Of a stretch of 58,521 nt of DNA, positions 50,966 through 58,521 are shown in pieces; position 1 is the stretch's first letter; every line of letters begins with the position of its first letter. The notes below the pieces were generated by a model. It saw only the letters and a program-made list of their open reading frames with translations. It had not been told where the DNA came from and did no database searches. This stretch comes from a virus, in IMG/VR virus record IMGVR_UViG_3300049927_000079, positions 1-58,521 of that record; one strand, given 5' to 3'. Both the position numbers and the translations under genes were made by a program.

Positions 50966-53053
50966 CTATGAGGTTTTCACTGTGGTGCGCGGTTCCCCGC
51001 CCGCTCCACCTTTTTGCGCTACCTTGGCCGGCTTCTTATTCGAGTTCGGGCGCCCGCCGCCCTTACCTTGTCCCGGCCCGCCTTGAGGCTGAAGTCCAAG
51101 CGCGGCCATGATGCCCGCGGCTTCGGCTTGCAACTTTAGATCCTCGATTTGTTCGTTGATGTACTTCTCGCGCTCCGTGTTCCCTTTCACTTCTCCGTAG
51201 TTTTCCATCCCCACTTTTTTAAGGACCGTGGCCCAGGCAATCGGCGCGCCCTGCTTTTTCAGAGTCAGCCACTTGAGTTGGTCCTGAATCGCAGTAATCT
51301 TGAGCAGCGTGTTAGGAACGGAAATCAAGCGAATGTTTTTAGCGAACCAGCGCGCGCGCGTCACTTGCGAATATGCCGACTGCTTCATTCGCAAGGACTC
51401 GCCTTCTCCGACCATCGGGATCTCGCCGTCTACGTACTCATCGGGCATGTGGCCGGGAATAAGCGAAGTCGGGTCATAGTCGAGCACCTGCTGCGTCACG
51501 TTGTCCGAACCGATGTACTGGATGATGCGAGCCGTGTCGTACCACTGCGGGATTAGGAATTTGACCATGTAGGCAAGTTTGGCGTTTGAGCGCTCCATGC
51601 CTCCGGCGATTCCTTTAGCGATCGGCCCCACGGGTTCGAGCGCTTTTTCCAGGCTGTCGCCTTGCAGGTTCAGTTTCGCATTGGCCAGATTCGCGATGTC
51701 GTTGATGCCTAACTGCTCTTTCCGCATGTTCGCGAGGTAGTCGACCATCTTGAAGTGGATCTCAGTGACGCGAACCTCTTCCGGAAGGAGAGACTGCAGG
51801 GTATCTTTCGGCTTGCCGTCCATGCCCGCACGTTGGTCCTGCTCGAAGATGTCGAAGTTTTCAATCCCTGGACCCGATACCGCGTTGCGGTCGTAGCCCA
51901 TCGGGGGATTTAAGGTTGTGGTAATAACCTGGTCCATCTTGCGTTCGAGTTTCCGTTTGGTGGTTTCGATCGAACCTACGTCCTGAATCAGCGAGCGCCC
52001 CATCCCTTCCCAGGCCCAGTCGTCTACGTCGTACTGCACAAATGGCATCTCGCCATGCCAGTCGAACGCCGGTCCGTCGTACATCGGTTGCTTGATTCCC
52101 TTGCTGGTGATGATGAGACGCAGGTAGGGATAGATGAGGCAATCTTCCCGCTTGGCTTTGCGCGTAGACATCGAGCCGTTCTTCATGCCCGCGGGAATCT
52201 GCTGGCCAATAAAAGGAACGGTGTAGAACCAGGTTGTGCCGGGGTCTCCCATTGGCAATTCTTTTTGGTAGGGATTGATGGCAATGTCCCGGACGTAGGT
52301 GTAGCGGATCTCGCAGTAGAGATTGCCCCAGTTCCGCGCTTGGGGTCCGCCGCGGACGCGTTCGGTAAAATCCACGCGCCTTGCCTGGACGCGCGAGCGG
52401 TAACTCAGGGAACTGACCGGAACTAGTTGCGACTGGAACAACGGAAAGCGGCCGTGCGCCTCTGCGATCGGCATGTAGCTATACGCGGTATTACAGTAGG
52501 CGTCCTGAACATCGTTGGTCGAGGGAATCTGGACCGGAACCAGGTCGATTGGGCCGAGCGGTTCAAAAATGATCTTACGCTCTCCGTACCCGTAGTTTCC
52601 GGCTTTGCACTTAGGCCATAGATAGCCGCGTCCCATCACGGTCGAATATTGCAATACCTTGCGAATCTGTGCCGGGAAGAAGGATTCCAGATAGATCCCG
52701 CTGGCCACCTTGTTTTCGATGTTGGCGTAGGACTTGAACTGCGGAGCATCCGACCCGTAGGTTCCGATTTCCTGTACTTCGGAAATAGTTTCGACAAACT
52801 TGCGGATGTCGTACTTCAGCCCGTTAGAAATCAGCGTGGACTTGGTTTTGTCCTCAAACACAGCGTCGAAGATGCGAAGGTTTTTTCCCAGGTCGCGGTA
52901 GGCGCTCTGGTTTTCGAGCCAGCCTTCGCCTTCTTCAATTTGCTCGTCCACCCAACCGACACGCATACTGGGAGACGAGACGAAGCTAGGTACTTGCCAA
53001 TCCGACACCCTTTTGTCGATGCCGACCGCCCGCGATATTATCTGGGTTGACAT
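50966..53053 (-). CDS. Portal protein
   Basis: A 695-residue protein, the length of large podovirus portals. It shows N-E/Q-S-A-Y-R-D-L-G-K-N, a K-Y-D-I-R-K-F-V segment, Y-L-W-P-K-C, P-F-V-Q-Y-D-V-D-D-W-A-W-E-G-M-G-R-S-L-I-Q-D-V (stem-to-clip region), then long helices with M-E-R-S-N-A-K-L-A-Y-M. The C-terminus is Gly/Lys-rich and likely disordered. As the dodecameric ring at the capsid vertex it admits and releases DNA. It lies downstream of the terminase genes, separated by an HNH-AP2 gene. Confidence 0.8.
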   Translation of the reverse strand: MSTQIISRAVGIDKRVSDWQVPSFVSSPSMRVGWVDEQIEEGEGWLENQSAYRDLGKNLRIFDAVFEDKTKSTLISNGLKYDIRKFVETISEVQEIGTYGSDAPQFKSYANIENKVASGIYLESFFPAQIRKVLQYSTVMGRGYLWPKCKAGNYGYGERKIIFEPLGPIDLVPVQIPSTNDVQDAYCNTAYSYMPIAEAHGRFPLFQSQLVPVSSLSYRSRVQARRVDFTERVRGGPQARNWGNLYCEIRYTYVRDIAINPYQKELPMGDPGTTWFYTVPFIGQQIPAGMKNGSMSTRKAKREDCLIYPYLRLIITSKGIKQPMYDGPAFDWHGEMPFVQYDVDDWAWEGMGRSLIQDVGSIETTKRKLERKMDQVITTTLNPPMGYDRNAVSGPGIENFDIFEQDQRAGMDGKPKDTLQSLLPEEVRVTEIHFKMVDYLANMRKEQLGINDIANLANAKLNLQGDSLEKALEPVGPIAKGIAGGMERSNAKLAYMVKFLIPQWYDTARIIQYIGSDNVTQQVLDYDPTSLIPGHMPDEYVDGEIPMVGEGESLRMKQSAYSQVTRARWFAKNIRLISVPNTLLKITAIQDQLKWLTLKKQGAPIAWATVLKKVGMENYGEVKGNTEREKYINEQIEDLKLQAEAAGIMAALGLQPQGGPGQGKGGGRPNSNKKPAKVAQKGGAGGEPRTTVKTS

Positions 53054-53223
53054 AACCCGTGCTTCCTGTACCAGTCGGCGCGGGTTTCAGGTGGACCGGC
53101 GACCGAGGATGCGGGACACTGCAGAAGGCGCTCGCTAATTTCCGGGGTATCCTCTACTTCAACGCCCGTTCCGTGCATTCCGCAAGTACACAATTCCCGA
53201 ATCTGCTTGACGGTTTCGTTCAA
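53038..53223 (-). CDS. Small Cys-containing protein before the portal
   Basis: A 61-residue protein from TTG 53223 (TTGA overlap), running 16 bases into the portal gene. It reads E-T-V-K-Q-I-R-E-L-C-T-C-G-M-H-G-T-G-V-E-V, then E-I-S-E-R-L-L-Q-C-P and R-A-D-W-Y-R-K-H-G-L-C. The C-T-C-x-x-H plus later cysteines could bind a metal. Frame choice rests on the overlap and on sequence quality from the TTG onward. Confidence 0.5.
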   Translation of the reverse strand: MNETVKQIRELCTCGMHGTGVEVEDTPEISERLLQCPASSVAGPPETRADWYRKHGLCQPR

Positions 53224-53642
53224 CTCGCGACTCCCTCTTCCGCTTCGCAGGCCATGTGCGCCTCGGGCGCCTTCGGAGCGCGCCGGGACGCGCGTTTCTC
53301 TTTCGCCTGCCGGATGAACCACTCCATGAACTGTTTATTTTTGGAATCGGTTGCGCGGGATAGGCAGAGTTCCATTTCTTCGATGATGTAGGACTGGATC
53401 TTACCTTCATACTCGAAGCGTTCAAGATCCGTCATTTCAAAAAAACGCTTCTCCTGCCTTCGCAGCCGGCGACTCCACATATCTACTTCATAGGCGTGCT
53501 TGCACTCGATGCGCTCGTAGCCGGTCGGGGGAGGGGCTATGGGGGAGGCGGGGAGCATAATGTGCTGCAACTTCTTGGAAAACCAAAAAACCACAGGGTT
53601 TTCCATCTGTACATATTGCCTGGGAAGAATCAGGTTGGTCAT
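53220..53642 (-). CDS. Hypothetical packaging-region protein
   Basis: A 140-residue protein. It starts L-I-L-P-R-Q-Y-V-Q-M-E-N-P-V-V-F-W-F-S-K-K-L, then A-Y-E-V-D-M-W-S-R-R-L-R-R-Q-E-K-R-F-F-E-M-T-D-L-E-R-F-E-Y-E, then helical M-E-W-F-I-R-Q-A-K-E-K-R. It is charged and helical throughout. No family recognised. It sits between the HNH-AP2 gene and the portal and is coupled to both. Confidence 0.58.
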   Translation of the reverse strand: MTNLILPRQYVQMENPVVFWFSKKLQHIMLPASPIAPPPTGYERIECKHAYEVDMWSRRLRRQEKRFFEMTDLERFEYEGKIQSYIIEEMELCLSRATDSKNKQFMEWFIRQAKEKRASRRAPKAPEAHMACEAEEGVAS

Positions 53643-54148
53643 GCCGCAACCTCCGGAAAGTTGGGCGCGGCAAATTCACCAAAATATAATCGCGCCGCTT
53701 CGTCATACGCCGTCGCCGCCTCTTCAGGTGTACCGAACTGGCCCAAGAATCTTGATTTCCCCGAAACTCTAATTTGGGCCATCCAGCGCTTCCCTTTTGT
53801 CAGATATACACCCTTGAATCCTGATTTATTATCGAGGCGCAAACGTTGATTCGCTGCATTCTGTGCGCGGGTGCAGCGTCGAATATTGACCTTTTGGTTG
53901 TTGAGTCCATCTTGGTCTTTGTGATCCAGCCTCGCCGCTTCCCCGAAAACAAGGTGCTGCATGTACTGGATTCGGTGAGTACCGCCCTTTACCCCGCTGG
54001 CTAGGTTCCTGTACGCATAGAACTGGCGAGCACTGCCGTCTTTTCGGCGCGCAACAAAAAGGTGCCAGGTATATTGCGAGACTCGCTCATAATCCTCGTC
54101 ACTAACAAACGCTACGAAACCATCGCGAGTAAGAGGTATCGCCTTCAC
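53639..54148 (-). CDS. HNH homing endonuclease with AP2 domain
   Basis: A 169-residue protein from GTG 54148, directly after the terminase stop. The N-terminal part I-P-L-T-R-D-G-F-V-A-F-V-S-D-E-D-Y and Y-M-Q-H-L-V-F-G, L-D-H-K-D-Q-D-G-L-N-N-Q-K-V-N-I-R is an HNH nuclease of the homing type; residues about 104-165 (G-F-K-G-V-Y, W-M-A-Q-I-R-V, F-L-G-Q-F-G-T-P-E-E-A-A-T-A-Y-D-E-A-A) are an AP2 DNA-binding domain. Such free-standing elements spread into conserved genes; here it is wedged between terminase and portal. Confidence 0.88.
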   Translation of the reverse strand: MKAIPLTRDGFVAFVSDEDYERVSQYTWHLFVARRKDGSARQFYAYRNLASGVKGGTHRIQYMQHLVFGEAARLDHKDQDGLNNQKVNIRRCTRAQNAANQRLRLDNKSGFKGVYLTKGKRWMAQIRVSGKSRFLGQFGTPEEAATAYDEAARLYFGEFAAPNFPEVAA

Positions 54149-56287
54149 TCAGTCCCCCACTGACATGAGGGGAATCGTAGCATACGACCTGTCGATTTCG
54201 GGAAGCCTTTGTGTGGGAGGGCTGTATCGTTTGGTTGATCGTGCGGCAAGTTCGTCTAAGTGGTGGCGAGTCCAGTAGGAGTGGGCGGCTGCAAGTACGC
54301 GGTCATCGTGCTTTCCCGCCTGGTGCTCGACTCTCGACTTACCCTTTTTCAGTTTGCGTTCAAGCGAAGCCAACTCTTCAATCAGGAATTTCGATTGCGG
54401 CTGATACCAGCCATCTTTCACGGCATCGACAAAGCGGGTGATAATCTGGCCGCGCGACCAGGGCCGCATGTAGATACCTTCCTTGTGGCCGCGGTTTTCC
54501 TTGATAACTTTCGAGTCGTAAGGGATGTCGGTGTGGTGATAGTTGAATCCCATCAGTTTCAGTTGCAACTGGCAATCGTCTCCCGGCCGTTCGCGTTGCT
54601 CGATGGCAAACTTGCAACCGCGAGTGTCGATGGTATTGATTCCGTACCAGGCTGCAAGGCAAGCTGCGAATCCTACTGCCTGGGGTGCATTGATTCGGCG
54701 GGAGGCGAGTTCAAACACTTGCACGTCGCAGTTTTCGCCTCTCATGCTCCTGGTTCCCGAAAGTACGGTCGAGTCCTCATCTTCCTGGTTCAGTCCGTCC
54801 GCGGTGTCGATGCCGATGGAGTAATCTTCCGGCTCCCCGTAGTGTCCCGGCCGGCGATTGGGCTCCTCGAAGATGAGCACCTTGTCGAAAGAGTGGCGCT
54901 CGTCCTCTTCATTGAACGGCTTGAGTGGAATCATAATCCACTCAAAATGCTGCTTCTTGTGCGAGTTCCACGAAACCCGGATACGTTCCTTGTTGTAGTC
55001 AATCTCGTTTTCGTCGGGCTCGAAGCCGTCATCAATCGAGTCTCCGGTAACCGCGTAAGCCGTGTAGTTCCGAGTTCTCCCGTCGCGGGCGCCGTCGATT
55101 ACGATGGTGTCAAACACCAGATCGTTCGCACCCTGCAGCGCTTCGTAGTCGTCGGCCGGCATCTGCGAGAACCATACTTTCTGGGTGTGGGTGTCTACGG
55201 ATTCAAGGTAGTTAAACTCCCAGAACCACTGCTGCTCGACCGGCATTCGCCAGTCTTTCCCAACAACTCGCGCCAGGTAGTCAGTGTCCCGTATGAATAA
55301 TTCGCAACGCAGGACGTGCTTCCGGGTGGCTTCGAGAGGCTTGAATCCAGCCGGGACGGGATGTTTTCTAATCCAGTCGGGTTCAGGATATAGGTCAGGC
55401 GCCATAGGCCAGTTGATAAAGAATGGGAAGAATCGAGACTTCCCCAAGGGCCATCCCGCTTTACTGGAACGCCACTTATCAGCCTGCCATCCTGTGTTTC
55501 CATTTCCCGTTCCCTCCAACACGAAGTAGAGTTTGCGCGATGAGTGCGTGGCACGGAGCAGTCCTTCCTCGATCGTTTTCTTGGGATTCGGGATGTCTCC
55601 GATTTCAGAGACGTGGACACAAGTCGGAGTCCAGCCTTGCGCGATGCCCGTAGCCTGGTGACCAGACTGCACAGAGAGAATCGAGCCGTTGATAAACCCG
55701 ATCATCTTTATACGGTCGGTGGTGCGCGCCGGAATCAGCCACCAAGGGAGACGGGCGATGCAGGTTTCGATGATGCGCGTAATGAGTTCGGATTTCTCGT
55801 CGTTGACCGAGCCCATGACCGCCTGGGTGTGCGGCAGAAACAACATCCGGTGCAGGAACTTCAGCGCCGTCTTAGTGGTGACTCCCAGTTGCCGCGCTTT
55901 CAGGATAAGAAGTTCGATTGAGACCTGTTGCTCGTCAAAATCCGCGAGTATGTTGTCATAGACTTCTTGCGACTTGCGGTTGCGGAACTTGAAAATGTCG
56001 CCTTTTTCATCGCACACCCAGGCATAGCGCGACTCAAAGTAAGCCGAGTCGAACATGCAGAGCACTTGCTCATTCTCGACCCATCGGCGGATCTCTTTCG
56101 CGCGATTGGCGGAGATTTCTTTTTTCAGGTCGTAGTAGTTGTTCCGGCCCTTGGAGTCATGGGCAATGATGGAATTGACGTAGGCCTTAAACTCTTCAAT
56201 CTGCTCTACCGTGTGGTAGTACGGCATCCACTTTTCGCGGGCGGCGAAGAGTTCGAGGTTCTGGACTATGATCTTTTCACTATACAA
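54149..56287 (-). CDS. terL: Terminase large subunit
   Basis: A 712-residue protein. The start at TTG 56287 overlaps the upstream stop by eight bases and lacks a good ribosome site, so an internal start is possible. The ATPase part has L-I-L-K-A-R-Q-L-G-V-T-T (Walker A-like, about 127-138) and V-S-E-I-G-D-I (Walker B-like); the nuclease part has Y-S-I-G-I-D-T-A-D-G and G-K-H-D-D-R-V-L-A-A-A. It packages DNA into the head through the portal. It is longer than typical terminases, with about 100 extra N-terminal residues. Confidence 0.85.
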   Translation of the reverse strand: MYSEKIIVQNLELFAAREKWMPYYHTVEQIEEFKAYVNSIIAHDSKGRNNYYDLKKEISANRAKEIRRWVENEQVLCMFDSAYFESRYAWVCDEKGDIFKFRNRKSQEVYDNILADFDEQQVSIELLILKARQLGVTTKTALKFLHRMLFLPHTQAVMGSVNDEKSELITRIIETCIARLPWWLIPARTTDRIKMIGFINGSILSVQSGHQATGIAQGWTPTCVHVSEIGDIPNPKKTIEEGLLRATHSSRKLYFVLEGTGNGNTGWQADKWRSSKAGWPLGKSRFFPFFINWPMAPDLYPEPDWIRKHPVPAGFKPLEATRKHVLRCELFIRDTDYLARVVGKDWRMPVEQQWFWEFNYLESVDTHTQKVWFSQMPADDYEALQGANDLVFDTIVIDGARDGRTRNYTAYAVTGDSIDDGFEPDENEIDYNKERIRVSWNSHKKQHFEWIMIPLKPFNEEDERHSFDKVLIFEEPNRRPGHYGEPEDYSIGIDTADGLNQEDEDSTVLSGTRSMRGENCDVQVFELASRRINAPQAVGFAACLAAWYGINTIDTRGCKFAIEQRERPGDDCQLQLKLMGFNYHHTDIPYDSKVIKENRGHKEGIYMRPWSRGQIITRFVDAVKDGWYQPQSKFLIEELASLERKLKKGKSRVEHQAGKHDDRVLAAAHSYWTRHHLDELAARSTKRYSPPTQRLPEIDRSYATIPLMSVGD

Positions 56288-57026
56288 AGCAGTAGCCTGA
56301 GTCGCATCCAGTGAGCGTTGGTTGCCTGTCAGTGAAATCTACTTCGCTTAACGGCTTTCCTATTGAGTGAAGGAAAACAAAGTTATCGCGTTTGCGGAGT
56401 CCTGCGTCAAACGCGACTGCTTTTTTGAAATCCCCGGCATCCATCTCTCGCCACTCTTCGTCGTTCATGTTAGGACACATCCAACAGGCGGAGCGCGGCG
56501 GCTTGGGCCATCCCATTTCGTCCATGACTAGGCGGATGCAATCCCCCTTTCCCATTGGAACATCAAAAAGAAGGGGGTACCATTCCTGCATCCACTGCTT
56601 ACTGGGCGCTCGTACACGCTTCATTTCATCCCGCGAGATTCCTACCCAGACTCTAGCTTGTTCCACTCCGAGACTGCGGAGCCAGCGAGCCGTGACGCGA
56701 CGTTTCCATTCCACCGAGCAGTACGTTGGCAACTTTCCCACTTCCCCATTTTGCGTGGTAAAGGCAGGGATTAGCAGAGTGTCGCCTTCCTCTCCGCCGT
56801 AAAGATCAACGGTGGCAAATCGAGATTTAGGGACGCGATGGATTTCCAGTCCGACTTTGGACAAATTGGGTCGGATTACTTCATCGAGATAGCGCCAAGT
56901 TGAAGCCTTCTCTCGTTCCGTGTCCACGATTACCGCGAGGTCTGGTTTGGGAAGTTTCCCTTGGATGATGAGGGCGGCAATAGCAGCAGATTGAGTTCCA
57001 CCGCCACAACTCCACACTTCCGTCAC
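56280..57026 (-). CDS. PAPS-reductase/ATP-PPase-family protein
   Basis: A 248-residue protein from GTG 57026 (GTGA overlap). The PP-loop is W-S-C-G-G-G-T-Q-S-A-A (5-15), a variant of S-G-G-x-x-S. Further signatures: V-D-T-E-R-E-K-A-S-T-W, C-S-V-E-W-K, and paired cysteines A-C-W-M-C-P-N and the end C-D-S-G-Y-C. Phage members of this adenine-nucleotide-alpha-hydrolase group occur widely; relatives act in sulfur transfer, including DNA phosphorothioation. It lies between the two terminase-type genes, which suggests a DNA-related role, but substrate is unknown. Confidence 0.75.
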   Translation of the reverse strand: MTEVWSCGGGTQSAAIAALIIQGKLPKPDLAVIVDTEREKASTWRYLDEVIRPNLSKVGLEIHRVPKSRFATVDLYGGEEGDTLLIPAFTTQNGEVGKLPTYCSVEWKRRVTARWLRSLGVEQARVWVGISRDEMKRVRAPSKQWMQEWYPLLFDVPMGKGDCIRLVMDEMGWPKPPRSACWMCPNMNDEEWREMDAGDFKKAVAFDAGLRKRDNFVFLHSIGKPLSEVDFTDRQPTLTGCDSGYCFV

Positions 57027-57670
57027 TTGCGCGTCTCCAGAAGTTTTTGCCGCATGGGTTGGACCTTCTCCTGCATGATGGACACGTCCGGGAAGATCAC
57101 GTCCAGGTCGTCCTCGAAGCGCTCCGGGGGTGCCGTGTCTCCCGGTTCTGCCGGCTCATTCGACTTGCCGCCAAAGAATTTCCCGATGAAGATTGATCCT
57201 CCCTTTTGCGGCAGGGCGCCCAACATACTGTGGACCATCTCGCGGTCGCGGGCGCCGTCACGCCCTTCAAGCGCGCTCTCAATCGTCCGCGTCATAACCT
57301 CGGGATGGCGGGCGATGCCGATAGCCTTGACTGAGTTGGCGCTAAATTCCCGCATAGCCAGCAGGATCTCGCCCAACAGGTACGCCGGCTCGACGTCCGC
57401 GGCAATCGCGATGGCTTCAATGGGGAGGTAGTTCTTGTCCGACTCCGCAATGCGATCGTAGGTTTTCAGGAATTGCCTGATGACGGGGTTATCCGAAAAG
57501 CGCATGGCCTGGAACGCAATCAGCCGGCCTTTGGGAATGTCTTTGAGGACTGCGGTGATGTCGGGCGCCTGTGCGACCTGTTCAGGACTTACCTTTAGAC
57601 GCTCCAAGGCCGCTTGCTTTCTTTTCAAACCGGGACGGCCTACGGGGTTGGGGATTTTTGGAACGTTCAT
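57023..57670 (-). CDS. Putative small terminase subunit
   Basis: A 215-residue protein from ATG 57670, overlapping the preceding ORF. After a basic start (P-N-P-V-G-R-P-G-L-K-R-K-Q-A-A-L-E-R-L) it is helical: I-A-F-Q-A-M-R-F-S-D-N-P-V-I-R-Q-F-L-K-T-Y-D, I-A-I-A-A-D-V-E-P-A-Y-L-L-G-E-I, R-E-M-V-H-S-M-L-G-A-L. A basic DNA-binding N-terminus and a helical oligomerisation region just before terL are what a small terminase looks like. The PAPS-like gene between them is unusual. Confidence 0.55.
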   Translation of the reverse strand: MNVPKIPNPVGRPGLKRKQAALERLKVSPEQVAQAPDITAVLKDIPKGRLIAFQAMRFSDNPVIRQFLKTYDRIAESDKNYLPIEAIAIAADVEPAYLLGEILLAMREFSANSVKAIGIARHPEVMTRTIESALEGRDGARDREMVHSMLGALPQKGGSIFIGKFFGGKSNEPAEPGDTAPPERFEDDLDVIFPDVSIMQEKVQPMRQKLLETRK

Positions 57671-57923
57671 CAAACTCGCGTTCGCGTGGTCCAATATCAA
57701 GCCACTCTTCTGTGGTTTCTTCCGGCGCCGCCCCTTGCGCTTCTTTGATGAGATCGACTGGACCTTTGAGTTTAGTGAGGGTGACGTCTCCGGGATCATG
57801 CTTCGGAGGATACATCTTCTCGTAAAACTGCGCCAACTGGTCCGCGATCCGCTCAAAGGCGGCCGCTATGCGCTCCATTGCGCGCGTGTCGCGCTCGATC
57901 GACTCTGCGAGTTCGGCGCTCAT
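57582..57923 (-). CDS. Hypothetical coiled-coil protein
   Basis: A 113-residue protein from ATG 57923 (ATGA overlap). The N-terminus is an amphipathic coiled coil (L-A-E-S-I-E-R-D-T-R-A-M-E-R-I-A-A-A-F-E-R-I-A-D-Q-L), then F-Y-E-K-M-Y-P-P-K-H-D-P-G and L-K-G-P-V-D-L-I, then an acidic and Arg/Lys-rich end. Its last 89 bases overlap the next gene out of frame. No known family. Confidence 0.58.
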   Translation of the reverse strand: MSAELAESIERDTRAMERIAAAFERIADQLAQFYEKMYPPKHDPGDVTLTKLKGPVDLIKEAQGAAPEETTEEWLDIGPREREFDERSKNPQPRRPSRFEKKASGLGASKGKS

Positions 57924-58312
57924 CTCTTAGGCCGCGGATATTTGATGCGACCGATGCTTGGTTTGCCGTCCTGGTCCTTAGTTAACACAGGGACCGCCTG
58001 CCCGGTCTCTTCCCGCATGGTGTTGGGATCGGTCTGGGCGCCGGCCAGTTCAGTCTCGAACTGTTCGAGCGCGGCATACTCTGGATTCTCGGGATCGAGT
58101 TTGACCGGCGCGCCCGCTTCCTTGACGTCAACTTTCTCTATCCGCCCGAGGTCATGCAGTTCGATGTGGATCTCGATTTCGTAAGAAAAGTGATCGTAGG
58201 AGTGAGCCGCGTTCAGATGCCCGTCTTTGGCTAGTCGGACCATGAGTTTGTCCAGAATCGCAGTGCGAATCTCTTCGCCGCTAAGGTTTTCGGGTAAAAC
58301 TCGTTCCGCCAT
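57920..58312 (-). CDS. Hypothetical protein before the packaging genes
   Basis: A 130-residue protein. L-S-G-E-E-I-R-T-A-I-L-D-K-L-M-V-R-L-A-K-D-G-H-L, then Y-E-I-E-I-H-I-E-L-H-D-L-G-R-I-E-K-V-D-V-K, then Q-F-E-T-E-L-A and a basic end. It has a mixed alpha/beta character and no signal peptide. It is coupled to the RyR gene upstream (TGATG) and to the coiled-coil gene downstream. Function unknown. Confidence 0.6.
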   Translation of the reverse strand: MAERVLPENLSGEEIRTAILDKLMVRLAKDGHLNAAHSYDHFSYEIEIHIELHDLGRIEKVDVKEAGAPVKLDPENPEYAALEQFETELAGAQTDPNTMREETGQAVPVLTKDQDGKPSIGRIKYPRPKR

Positions 58313-58521
58313 CAGCGCACCACTTTCGTTGTAGCTTCGGCAGCGTAGAACGCAGCCACAATCGCGCCGAATAGGTAATCCTTCATGCGTTGTTCGAGCG
58401 GCAAAGCGTGATACGGAAGGAAGCAGGGATGTTCTTTTTTATCCGCATCCTTGACAGGTCCGTACTTCCATCCGTCCGCTTTCTTTTGCGCCAGCCAGGA
58501 TTCATGGCTGGCCGAGGGCGG
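58312..58521 (-). CDS. RyR-domain protein, C-terminal part (continues from base 1)
   Basis: Codes for the remaining 59 residues of the RyR-domain protein plus its stop, entered in frame from the 30-bp overlap. It contains the core of the domain: the conserved D-G-W-x-Y-G-P-V-K-D block, the K-K-E-H-P-C segment, and a final amphipathic helix around K-D-Y-L-F-G-A-I-V-A-A. The TGA stop overlaps the ATG of the following leftward gene (TGATG). The frame reads cleanly through the window end, which supports both the gene call and circularity. The ends alone would look like two broken ORFs and would be missed by a linear annotation. Confidence 0.88.
   Translation of the reverse strand, partial: PPSASHESWLAQKKADGWKYGPVKDADKKEHPCFLPYHALPLEQRMKDYLFGAIVAAFYAAEATTKVVR
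58492..58521. repeat. Right copy of the 30-bp terminal direct repeat
   Basis: Identical to bases 1-30. Removing one copy joins the two halves of the RyR gene without a frame change, because 30 is divisible by three. The unique genome length would then be 58,491 bp. Confidence 0.9.

Noticed and set aside
54260-55300. 346-residue rightward frame opposite terL
   Set aside because: Antisense to a conserved terminase, no ribosome site, sequence does not look like a known protein.
1-58521. Reassigned TAG or TGA codons across the genome
   Set aside because: Many conserved genes end at TAG, TGA or TAA exactly where a coupled start follows, so the standard code fits; only the two local cases listed are ambiguous.

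Overview
The window looks like the complete, circularised genome of a tailed phage, most likely short-tailed (podovirus-like). Bases 1-30 are identical to bases 58492-58521, and one open reading frame (a RyR-domain gene) continues in frame across that join, so the unique length is about 58,491 bp. A podovirus is inferred because there is a large terminase, a 695-residue portal, a capsid with a scaffold-like protein, adaptor/tail-tube-like proteins and three large ejection-type proteins, but no recognisable tape measure, sheath or long-tail genes. The host is probably an acidobacterium or similar soil bacterium. This is inferred from the style of the exported proteins, above all a giant choice-of-anchor-D (HYDIN/ASH) repeat protein of a kind common in Acidobacteria.

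Layout. (1) 58312-58521 joined to 1-3096, leftward: small accessory genes, including a RyR protein, an Acb2/Tad1-type cyclic-nucleotide sponge (anti-CBASS), exported Fn3 and Big2 proteins, ribbon-helix-helix proteins and zinc-finger proteins. (2) 3098-3560: non-coding, with 9-bp-phased GGTTAC repeats, an AT-rich patch, a G-rich tract and two DnaA-box-like sites; a candidate replication origin. (3) 3926-7131, rightward: early genes (DUF932-like protein, tiny proteins, a MarR-like protein) ending in a serine recombinase, with two matched stem-loops. (4) 7112-10577, leftward: a nuclease, an HNH protein and a C5-cytosine methyltransferase, then replication/regulatory-type genes. (5) 10578-10987: divergent control region. 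(6) 10988-15776, rightward: RHH protein, J-domain protein, exonuclease and a RecT annealing protein with zinc knuckles. (7) 15777-20804: a tightly overlapping sugar/glycosyltransferase cassette (GT4, GT-A, GNAT, SDR, DegT aminotransferase, GT2). (8) 20689-58312, leftward: the virion half. Reading in the direction of transcription (high to low coordinates) it runs packaging genes, a PAPS-reductase-like gene and an AP2-HNH homing endonuclease; portal; capsid module with its own predicted promoter and terminator; tail adaptors; a block of six proteins with Sec signal peptides; lysis genes; tail proteins; ejection proteins.

How it fits together. Neighbouring genes nearly all overlap by ATGA, GTGA or TTGA, or abut as stop-start, so most are translationally coupled in long operons. 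The rightward arm handles takeover, recombination and glycan chemistry. The leftward arm makes the virion. The two most unusual parts are the roughly 12-kb block of signal-peptide proteins inside the structural region (33808-45484), which includes a 1988-residue repeat protein carrying a lectin-like and a GH16-like domain inserted at the same loop of two repeats, and the seven-gene sugar-modification cassette beside the recombination genes. I recognised no tRNA, CRISPR array or insertion sequence.
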